Source of the DNA: Aspidiotus rigidus
Lineage: Eukaryota > Arthropoda > Insecta > Hemiptera > Diaspididae
Direction: 5' to 3'
Length of the DNA: 64,000 bases
Assembly (NCBI GenBank): GCA_035079385.1
Contig: JAVHKY010000023.1
Span: forward strand, 3,472,001-3,536,000
The translations under genes were made by a program, and so were the position numbers. Shown one piece after another: positions 33,579 through 43,810 of the stretch (the first letter of the stretch is position 1; the number at the start of each line of letters is the position of its first letter). The notes below the pieces were generated by a model, which worked only from the letters and a program-made list of their open reading frames with translations, had not been told where the DNA came from and ran no database searches.

Positions 33579-36500
33579 ATGAATACTAAAATGTACGTCA
33601 TTTCTTGGAAAATCTTGTTTCGACTGATGGTGATGCAGTTCGTTGTCTACACGATTACCGCAAGTTACATCAAGATGAGATCAGGTATATTGTATGACTA
33701 ATAATCAATTGTTTCTTTATTATCTAATTCGTCGAAATTATTTTACAGCGAAGATGGTATCCGCAGTTTTGGCAGATTTGACCGAGCACGATTTAAAAAA
33801 CGCCGTTGAAATTGCCAGGGATCAAGTCGAGAAACTCGCGACATTCGAACGTAATATAAATTTATCGGGATTGAAGACAGAAAAGAAATCCCCGTTTTAT
33901 GGTCTAATGGTCGATTTTATGGCATCGGAGGAAGCGTTGAATGATACAAGAAATGCCCTCATCGCTATCAAAGCGTCTCAGTATCTCGTATCCAAATACT
34001 GTCTTCGGTAAAATACCTACGTCTAGAAACTGATACTGATTGGATGGGAAATCATTCTCTCGCGTTATACGTTTCAGTACCTCCGGCAAAAATAAAATAC
34101 AATGCATTAAACAGCTAAACTCTATGAAACTTCCGGGTCCATTGGGTGAAGCGTGCGCCCGTATCTATGGAGACGCCGATTGTGAAACCGACTCTGAATA
34201 CCGGACCGCTGACGGGGGTTGCAATAATAAGAGGTCATTATGGTGGGGTCGGAGTAATACGGGATACAGAAGACTGATACAGCCGAATTATGAAGATGGT
34301 ACGTAATTTTACGACTACTTCTATTTTGGAGCTTCGGTCTTTCAATTAATTTTCCTCTTTCACAAGGTGTGCTTTCTATACGCAATTCCTTGGACTTTCC
34401 GAGCCCACGTGCCGTCAGTACTGCCATTTCTGAAACGAAAAAAATGATCGATTACGGCAAAACCCAAGCGATGAGTACCTGGGGACTATTCATCAGTCAC
34501 GATATGATTCATACACCCGCTTCGAATATGGGTAAGAATTACAGACTAATTTATCAATTTACTGCATGCATATCCGTACTCATAGACAGAGGGAGGGGAG
34601 TATCGGGAAAAATTTGACCCCTCGAGCAGTACATGCCAGGAAGGAATTCCAAGAAATATAAATAGAACGGGGAGGGACCAGGAAAAATTGAAGGCTGTTA
34701 GTGGGAAAGAGCGTAAGTGCTATCGGAATCGAAAATGAGGTATTCATTGATCCTATATATTTAGAGTCACGACAATACGATTTTCATGCTCTGTTGTGTC
34801 TCATTGATATTTTTGTGGTACATACACGCTTTTCCAGGACAGAAAAAACGTTTATATTGCGTTCGAGAACCTCATTTTACCGCTCTCCCGAAGTATTTTG
34901 TTGTTGGCACTTACGCTCTTTCCCACGAACAGCCTTCAAATTGCTATCATTCAGTTGTATTTTGTAAAAGGAAGGGAAACTTTGAGGCTGTGGACTTGAA
35001 AAAATTCCGATCATTGAGCTTTGTGTATACGGGTGAAGAGGGACCTGAAAAAAAGGCCAATTTGCGGACTATATATAGGATGAGAAGTCCTGAAAAACAG
35101 CTTCATTTAAAATTTGACTTTTCTTTAAGCTCTCTTGGCCCAGGTCTACTTCATCTTTCTTTCGTTTCATTTCTTGGAGACGTACTCCGAACCTACAAAA
35201 ATATTCTAGGGGTTAATATAGATAATAACTTTTGTCAAACCTAAGTTTTCTCATCATCTAGCCTATAAAAATTTATATCATCCAGCCTAGAAAAATTATT
35301 ATAATAAAACCTAGACCAATTTCATTTAACTCTAGTTGATGACGACACCGAAATCGAACGTAGACTTTTTTGAGGACCCCCTCCAAACAGAATAGCGTAG
35401 CCGAACATAAATTAGGTTGACGACGTAATCAAAGTCAGACAAGGTCGTTTTCTGAGACGCCCCTTCTCTCAAAAAAAAATCAGAGAATCATTTCTTGTTT
35501 TTTTTTGTGTATCATGGATACGCCTTTTCTTCGACTCCATAAGCTAGAAGGAAGGTCGAAATTTCTTCGTTCCTGTGACGTCATCAGCTCATGATACCAT
35601 TTTCGTCTCGCGATTTTGTCTACTACAGCCTAGAATTGCGTGTTAGGCCTAGTATAATAAAGGCTAAGGATAGTGACGTCATTTTCCGTACAGTTAGGAT
35701 ATGTCAGGCCTAGTTTAATGGAGACTATTGTTGGGCTCAAAATAACCTAATGTAGTGTATATTAGGACACACTCGCAGTCACGGGATCCCTTTTTATTAA
35801 CAACATTAATTAAGGCGAGAAAGATGATCGTTGCTTCGTGCGCGATCTTCCGATTTCGATAGTAAATAAGAATTGGTTATTAGATCGATCATGAAATTTT
35901 ACTGTTTATGCCGCGAGGTGGTCCAAAATTTTCAACTTTCATACTGGGCCAGAGGACCAGCCCATTCGGAACCCATACTTTTCTCGATAATCGGAATTTC
36001 AATGAATTCCCCTTTTCTTATATGCAGCGGAAATCGACCTATTTCCTGTACAAAATTAATATTCAATTTTAAACTTTTGTTTCAAAATTTATTAATAATT
36101 TTTTTCGTGAGTTTCTAATTTGAATTTTTTAAATATGATTTAAAGATTATTAATTATCACCTTAATATTATATTTCAATTGAATATTTTTTTAATTCAAT
36201 AATTTTATTAAATTAAAATAAAAAATATTAATTCTTAAAATAATGGTTAAAAAGTTAATTTGATTAAAATTATTACAAAAATTATAATTAAATGATGTTC
36301 ATTGAATAGAAAAATCTTCTTACATAATTAGGTATTACTCAATAAAGAAATCGAATAAATGAAAAAGAAAATAATGATGAAGATCTAAACCTATAAAAAA
36401 CATTTATAAAAATAAACACAATATCTTCTCACTCAAATTCTGTTTATTATTGATATTAATTATTAGTGACTGATAATAATTATAATAATTTCATTTAATC

Positions 36501-39500
36501 GTCAAGCAATATTGATTTTTTTATTTTTAGATGTTTTTTCATTCATGAATGTTGAATAAAAAAATATCATTCTGGTTTATTATGGTTGGGAGTTTTAAAT
36601 ATTTTCATCATTTATTCGATTAATACGCCAAAAAAAAAAAAGAAAAAAGGAAAAAAAAAACTTTTGTTTTCCTTTATATTTTTATTTCATCTCAATAATT
36701 CTTCTACATGTATTTTGTTTTCAACTTTCCTTCCTTTCTACTTTATTAAATACTAAGTTTATGTAAACGCAGAACTGTCTGCCGATTAAAATTATTACAA
36801 ACATTATATCGAATAATTAAATTATGTTCATTGAATAGAAAAATCTTCTTACATAATTAGGTATTACTCAATAAAGAAATCGAATAAATGAAAAAGAAAA
36901 TAATGATAAGATCTAAACCTATAAAAAATATTTATAAAAAATAAACACAATATCTTCTCACTCAAATTCTGTTTATTATTGATATTAATTATTAGTAACT
37001 GATAATAATTATAATAATTTCATTTAATCATTAAACAATATTGATTTTTTTATTTTTAGATGTTTTTTCATTCATGAATGTTGAATAAAAAAATATCATT
37101 CTGGTTTATTATGGTTGAGAGTTTTAAATATTTTTATTATTGATATTAATTATTAGTAACTGATAATAATTATAATAATTTCATTTAATCATCAAACAAT
37201 ATTGATTTTTTTATTTTTAGATGTTTTTTCATTCATGAATGTTGAATAAAAAAATATCATTCTGGTTTATTATGGTTGAGAGTTTTAAATATTTTTATTA
37301 TTGATATTAATTATTAGTAACTGATAATAATTATAATAATTTCATTTAATCATCAAACAATATTGATTTTTTTATTTTTAGATGTTTTTTCATTCATGAA
37401 TGTTGAATTAAAAAATATCATTCTGGTTTATTATGGTTGGGAGTTTTAAATATTTTTATCATTTGTGATGCGCTCTGCGATATTGGGTATTAAGTCGGAA
37501 AAGTGAGCCGACTTAATACCCAATATCGCAGAGCGCATCACATTTATTCGATTAATACGTCAAAATAAAAAAATAAAAAAAAACTTTTGTTTTCCTTTAT
37601 ATTTTTATTTCATGTCAATTCTTCTACATGTATTTTGTTTCAACTTTCCTTCCTTTCTACTTTATTAAATACTAAGTTTATGAACTATCTGCCGAGCAAA
37701 TAGCCCTTAGTGCAGCTGTATTGCTTGTAAAAAAAAAAAAAAAAAGTTATAATAATCATGTAAATACATAACAAAAATTATATGAAGACAATTTTTTTTT
37801 TTTTTCATTGTTTTATTTATTATCTATATTTTGATAATTCTTATCAATTAATCATTGATTATTATTTTTTGAATAATAATTTTTTTTGATCAATTTTATA
37901 TTTTAAATTGAAAGGATCTGAAGACTTATTAATAAATTAATTTGAGAAAATAAGTAAAAAAAGGAATTTAAATTTAATATTTGAATTAAAAATCAATGAA
38001 TTAATAGATAAATTGATACTTAATTAATGACAAATCATTAAAGAATATCATTCTTGGAAATGAAATATAATTTTTTATAAATCAATCGAATAACATTCTA
38101 ATTTAATAATTTTAAATTCGGTTTATATTGTTGAACTATATTATAATTACTTCAATTTTGTTAATTTTATCATTACCAATTTTAGCAAGAGAAATTACTA
38201 TTAACACTATAAGTGTAGAGTTATCAAAATATGGTTCGATGATCGAAATTTTGTCGTGCCCTCATCCTCTTATATGTAGAGCTAGAAGGTCCATATTTTT
38301 GCTGGTCCTCCTCATCTTCTTACACACAGCTCTGTAGTCAAACTGTTCCCAAATCCCATTCCTGATCTACATTAGACGAGAATCGGAATTTTTATTGAGT
38401 CGAAAGTCAAAATTCTTTAAATCCTTTTGATTTGTAAATCTGTTACACGGTGTTCAAAATTTTCAACTTCTTCAAATTTTTTTCTCTCTAATTCTCATGG
38501 CTTGAACTTCAAAGTCAACATTTTTTACAAATAATTCCCGAAAACAAGTTAGAGCTTCCGCCCCTTGCGGAACTACAGTTTGCCGGAAAGACTGTTAACG
38601 GTTCCGGATAGACAGGCGTTTTGTTGCAAGGGAAGGAAATTCCTTTCTCACTTATACATATTATAGTCAAGGTCATCTACTTGCGGACGTTTTCTGCAGG
38701 TCTTTTCGAGCTTCGCCTAAAATTGGTTTTTGCAATACAACTTTAAAAATAATAATATTTATCAAAGGGTTTTCTGGTCCAACGACTCAGTCCCTGATTT
38801 TTCTATGATAGATCTTTTAAACAGACATCTTTGTACTGGCTTCAAAATTTTGTAATTGGCTCGAATTTAAGTAGGTACGAAGTTATGAAATTATGATTCG
38901 TTATTTCCTTTAATGTTTTAGTGAACATTCAAACACCAATTACCTGCTGTACTAGCGATGGAGGACCCCTGCCTCCGCGGTATAATCACATCTCTTGCGC
39001 TCCTATATTAATTCCGCAGACGGATACCTTTTATAATAAATTTTACCAAACTTGCATGAATTACGTACGTTCGTTGCCTGCATTGAGATCGGAATGTACA
39101 TTTGGTCCTACTGAACAGGTAAATAAAAACTCGATTAACTTAGGATCCCACAGTGTCCGTATACCCTATGCCGTATACGTTTCACTCTTCGTGAAAATAT
39201 TTCGAGCCAAGTAAAAGTATTCTATGCCAACTTACATGCGCACAGTTAGATCAAATTCCTTACCCCAGTTTTGTATTTTCAACACCTGCTGTAATAAACT
39301 CACACCGTCGGATGTTTTCACTTCTTATGTAATCATTTACAATGGTTTTTCACTAAGAGAAAATGAAACCGGTTGGCCGAGGTGCTAGTTTTTAATAAAG
39401 GTTCCAATTATATGAGAAATGTACCTATCGAGAACTTACCTTCTAATATTGTCGATGAGTCTCTGTGACAAAGATTTTCCGAAAATCAGTAATCTTTGTT

Positions 39501-42500
39501 ACTTTTCTCGTATGGTAATCTTCGTTCGCATTACAAATCAATCAGCGTTATTTCTGCAAGGAGCGAGATGGAAACAAAAAAAAAATATTCATTCGAACCG
39601 CACGTTTCTTTTTGAAAGAGTAATTTTTCGTACGAGGAGGAAAGAAAGTACCTCCAGTACGACATTAGGTCTTAGCTTCCTTCTTAATTTGCATCATTCA
39701 CAAGTTTAACATTCTAAGAGAGGTCAATCAGGTTCATGTTTCCCCAAAGATAGGAGAGGGGGTGGAAGAGACCAGGAAACTTTTAAGATGATTGCTGGTT
39801 TTTCTGCACTACAGTTATAAATCATTAACCTGTAAGAATTATCAGTGTGTAGAAACTTGAAAAATAGATTGAAGTTTGTGCTGGAAGATTAAGAGGGCGA
39901 ATTTATACATTGTATAAATAGTACTTGAATAATTTTTCATCCTTGTTTTTTCTTCCTTGTTCGTTAGATGAACCAAGCGACGCATTTCCTCGACGGTTCG
40001 GTAATATACGGCTCGACAGAGAGAAAAATGAAATCATTGCGAGCTTTGTGGGGTGGTCGTTTGCTCACATCCATCACGAAAGATGGTGAGGAATATCCTC
40101 CCACCTCAGACTCCAGTGAAACGCCGTGTCACCTAACAAATGTCTCAGAGTGCTTTCACGCAGGTAATTCTCAATACTTCATATCGTGTAATGAGAAAAT
40201 CGCTGAGCAGATTCTATTGTATCCAATAATTTTAAGGAAGATTTGTTTACCCGTATGTAAATTGGGAACTCATTATCCGTCCGTCAGTTTTTTTCCTGTC
40301 CGTATCTTCCAAACCTCCGAAAATCGTCTTCTAGCCCCTTTGAAGCTTCCTCTGCCCTCTACAACAATTCAGAATCCATTACTAACACTGTAAACTTCCT
40401 CCAATCCACATACTATTACGAATTTATTCAAGCGTACTTCTTTCTAAGCCAATAACACTCTAGATTGAAAAAGGGTTTTCCAATTGTACAAATCTACTCT
40501 GAGTTGCGACACAACTGATGATGGGATAACACCCGAAAGTACTCTTGTAAAAGCAACTAATAAAGTAGATTTGTACAATTGGAAAACCCTTTTTCAATAT
40601 CAGTGCTCTACTTACACCTCACTCACTCATTATGAGTTCCGATAATAACACTCTAGATGTTGTTGAGTAGCTAAAAGAAAAATCATCATAGAATTATTGT
40701 GTATCGTTCAATAAATACTTATTCTTAACAGTTTCTTCCGTGTCCATTCGACGCCTCAAAAAAAAAAAAAAAAAAAAAAATTGTCCCTGAAACTTACAAT
40801 AATTATAGTTAATGTAAAAACAAAAGAACAGAAACTCTGATCTGTAATTTAATACGATTCGTTTCTCTTGTAAATTATGGAATTCTGTTTCTTACTTCTA
40901 CTTATCTCATCCAACTTTTCTTCTTCTTTTTTTTTTTTTTTTTTTCAAACGGTTCACGTAGTTTGAGAATGATATCACGGAACTACGCCCTTTCATAAAT
41001 CCATTCTAATGAAATTCTCGATTTAGATTTGGCATCATTGACTCGATTTAAGTATTACCTACCTACTCTGATTTGTCAGGTGTAACAAGTAGAAATATAC
41101 GAACTGATCAGAACCTGATCTCGAGCTTCAGATCTCATGTTTAACGTTTTTTGAATTAGCCTATTTATTCAATTTTTTGATTGAATTGAATCATGTTCAA
41201 GGATTTAAACACAATTTTATCTTTAAGGTGACGTTCGAATAAATTCACAACCACAATTGAACGTACTTCACACTTTATTCGTCCGAGAACATAACCGAAT
41301 AGCTGATCATTTATCCGCGATAAACAGAAATTGGGATGATGAGCAACTGTATCAGGAGAGCAGGAAAATTGTGATTGCCGAAATTCAGCACATTACATAC
41401 AATCACTGGTTGCCTCGAATATTAGGTGAGAGCTTCTAAAGAATTTTTTTCTCTGTCTCTCTCATAAAAATAATGTCTTTATGATTTGTACCAGGAAAAA
41501 AATTCGTAAGAAGCCCCGGATTGGACTCATCTCAGTTAAGGAATTTGTACGACGAGAATTTGAATCCAACTGTTAGCAATTCCTTCGCCGTTGCTGGTCT
41601 ACCATTTGTTAATTCGATGATCGATGGCAGCATCGGGTAAAATGAAATTAATTTTTTATGAAACTAAAACAATCAATTTTTAGATTGTCACTTTTTTTCT
41701 CCTATTATAACAGAGTTGTCGAGGCGCAGTGAAAATTAAAATAATGGATATCAATCTACCGAATTTTAGAATTGCAATTTTGAGAAGAAAATTGTATTAG
41801 GTTTGGTCGATTTTTTTTTCAAAATTTGGAAAAAAATCCCATTCAAAGGAAAATTACGATAAAAATCATAGGTACTTTCTTGTTTCTAAGATAAGAACAT
41901 AGTAGGAAGTTTTTAGACAAAGATTGAATAGCTCCAATTCAATGTACGAGGTCAATCCCATTATTTCCCACCATTGAATATTAGGTTCAAGAAACGTTCA
42001 AATGGTAATGTACTTGACGAAGAAGAAAAAAAAAATATATTTTTCGTGCAGTATGGTTATAGGCGAATACAAGATTTTTTCATACTCTTTCGATGAAATT
42101 TCCTAATCTTTATTCTAGTTTGCCGAAACACTACCCACATAAACTTCGTTTTATTTTTATTAATGATTTCAATTGCATTAAATGAGTCATTTCACTTATA
42201 GATTTAAACTTTGTAGATAATTTATAGAACTGAATTCCATCGAAAAAAATTCAATAATAAAATAGTAAATATTGTTCGCAGATTGTACAGAGAAGACAGA
42301 AATGTCACAGAAGTGGCCGACCTGAAGCAATATTTTGTGAAAGACTCGTTGCGAGTTAATCAGACGACTTATTTGGACAGTATGGTGCGAGGATTAGCTA
42401 CTCAAAACAGTCATAAAATCGACAACACCTTCGAAGATGCGGTAATATAGATTTACTTGCAGTTGAGTTTAAATCAAAAATGAAATTAGTTTATCAGAGT

Positions 42501-43742
42501 GTGAAAAGAGAACATTTATATTTTTGTTTCAATCCTAGTTAACGCATTATTTATATAGCCCATCCGGTAAATTTGGAATGGATTTGCTTAGCATAGACAT
42601 TCAAAGAGGAAGAGATCATGGTATTCCTTCCTACACTCAATTTCGACAATACTGTAACCTTTCTGAAGTTTCTACTTTTAAGGATTTACGTGGAATCACT
42701 ACGGAAACCGTAAATATATATTCCAAATACAATTGTCAAGTCCTTGGAATAAATTTTATTTTTATTTATGATTTAGTTTTTTTGCAGACGATTGATCGAT
42801 TAGAGAGTGTGTATCAAAAGGTGACTGATATTGATTTATTTGTCGGGGTAGTATCTGAACTACCAGTCAAGGATGCAATGGTCGGCCCTACATTACAATG
42901 TATTCTCGCGGAACAGTTTCTTAGAACCAGAAATGGCGACCGATTCTTTTACGATAATCCGTTTCACGCTGGTTCTTTCACTAAAAGTACGTGGCTATCG
43001 ATAATTTAAACTTTCGGCCTCTCTTTTGTTTGTTTGTTTTTTTCATTAATTAAATTTACGAGAAACTTTTTGCCGTCTAAAGAAAGTAGCTGTAGTTTTC
43101 GGGTTCTTCAATTCTTTCATTACCGGTACTCAATTATTATTTTTTTTTCTACCTTTCGTACACAATCCTCGTAAAACTCTGCTGGAAGCGATTTTTCTAA
43201 TTGCTGTGAAGTCCGTTCAATATATATATTTTTTTTTTTTCCTTATTTTTATTTACAGTATTTACTTTTTTCATACCTCAAATTTTGTACAGTTTAAGTA
43301 TTATTATTTTTCATTTTTTTGAAAAATTATTACTAGTGAGCCCTTAGTTTTTAAGAAGTAGATGATTATGTTTTATTGTAATTGCAGAACAACTTGAGCA
43401 GATAAAGCAAGCAAATCTAGCTAGAATACTGTGTGATAATAGTAACGAAGTAAAACGGATGCAAACTGACGTATTTTTGGTACCCGACGATAACCGGTAC
43501 GTAAAGTCAAACCGAGACTTGAATTACCCGTACCTTGACCATTTCAAAAGTTTTCGTTTGACAAACCAAATTTATCATTTATTTATCCCTTATTTCTCTG
43601 TTTTCGCAGAAATTTTTCGTAAATTATGATTATCAATTTCTTTAAATCTCTTTTTCAATATTTTTATAGGAACAGGTTGTTGAATTGTGCGGGAACTGGA
43701 ATATCTTCCATCGACTTGAATGCATGGAGAGATGAATTTTGA
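33579..43742 (+). CDS. Animal haem-peroxidase family protein, haem ligands substituted (probable pseudoperoxidase), 13 exons, 731 residues
   Basis: Exons 33579-33684, 33749-34007, 34078-34298, 34367-34531, 38922-39118, 39968-40163, 41228-41425, 41495-41636, 42282-42441, 42539-42709, 42788-42986, 43388-43496, 43670-43742 (2196 bases, phases consistent). An N-terminal hydrophobic segment ([15 protein letters not shown]) suggests secretion or anchoring. Family signatures: [29 protein letters not shown], the Ca loop T-x-F-x-D-x-S (321-327), GDVR (R385 catalytic), [33 protein letters not shown] and NLARILCDN. Length and order fit chorion peroxidase/peroxinectin-type proteins. Odd: the distal motif is WGLFISHD instead of WGQFxDHD (L236, S239; H240 and D241 kept); S388 replaces the second haem-ester Glu; N487 replaces the proximal His (LPFVNSMI versus FRFGHSLI); D568 replaces the Asn that supports it. 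The frame is otherwise intact, arguing for selection on a non-peroxidase role. Confidence 0.9.
36240..37690. repeat. Very AT-rich tandem repeats with a 161-bp unit
   Basis: The phrase ATGTTTTTTCATTCATGAAT occurs at 36531, 37060, 37221 and 37382; the last three are exactly 161 bases apart. A larger block of about 530 bases (starting AAATTATTACAAA...) is duplicated from about 36265 to 36790. GTTTATTATGGTTG(G/A)GAG and TTATTATTGATATTAATTAT are in every unit. Confidence 0.85.
37465..37540. mobile_element. Perfect 35-bp-arm hairpin inserted in one repeat unit, 5-bp TSD
   Basis: Positions 37464-37498 are the exact reverse complement of 37508-37542 (TGTGATGCGCTCTGCGATAT ... TTAAGTCGG), with a 9-base loop. 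The sister unit at about 36608 reads ATCATTTATTCGATTAATACG without it. CATTT is present on both sides (37460-37464 and 37541-37545), so the insertion and duplication can be read directly. Much more GC-rich than its surroundings. Confidence 0.8.
38128..38215 (+). pseudogene. Possible nuclear copy of mitochondrial COX1 (fragment)
   Basis: The frame reads [16 protein letters not shown] then REITIN, close to the insect COX1 segment with LLSLPVLAGAIT. The match is about 25 residues only and is flanked by 2 kb of extremely AT-rich DNA, which could also be organellar in origin. No further COX1 sequence is seen on either side. Confidence 0.4.
40466..40643 (+). mobile_element. 178-bp retro-inserted element with 35-bp inverted arms and a hammerhead core
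   Basis: AATAACACTCTAGAT occurs exactly at 40451-40465 and again at 40644-40658, a 15-bp target-site duplication. The insert carries perfect inverted arms (40464-40498 and 40564-40598; AATTGTACAAATCTACT on the inner side), 65 bases between them that contain the ribozyme, and a 45-base tail (CTCTACTTACACCTCACTC..). No protein is coded. It lies in intron 6 of the peroxidase-family gene. TSD length fits target-primed reverse transcription rather than cut-and-paste transposition. Confidence 0.75.
40502..40558 (+). ncRNA. Hammerhead ribozyme candidate (type I topology)
   Basis: Stem I: AGTTGC (40502-40507) with GCAACT (40553-40558), internal loop, then ACAA (40511-40514) with TTGT (40545-40548). 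Core CTGATGA (40515-40521). Stem II GGG-ATAACA-CCC (40523-40534) after one extra T. GAAA (40535-40538). Tiny stem III GTAC. Predicted cleavage after C40544 in the TC step. All conserved core positions are present. The extra T before stem II, also seen in the degenerate copy at 9407, is the main departure from textbook hammerheads. Confidence 0.65.
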
Positions 43743-43804
43743 TAACTCTTAAAATTCAGAACATATTGGCCTGAAGGCAGACCTAACGAAGGAAACATAT
43801 TCGA

Positions 43805-43810
43805 AATAAA
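43805..43810 (+). terminator. Polyadenylation signal of the peroxidase-family gene
   Basis: AATAAA, 63 bases after the stop codon; the first canonical signal downstream. Confidence 0.6.

Larger units (their letters stand above)
34532..38921 (+). other. Intron 4 of the peroxidase-family gene (4.4 kb), rich in inserted DNA
   Basis: Diverged 45-bp satellite relics lie near 34590-34690, 34980-35060 and 38220-38530 (for example CCCCTCGAGCAGTACATGCC). Also present are a very AT-rich tandem-repeat tract, a perfect hairpin insertion and a short COX1-like piece. No exon is missed: flanking exons join in phase 1 across the whole interval. Confidence 0.7.

Noticed and set aside
35873..36118. 81-codon frame in the peroxidase intron as an alternative exon
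   Set aside because: Flanking exons already join in phase; no family similarity and no convincing splice sites.
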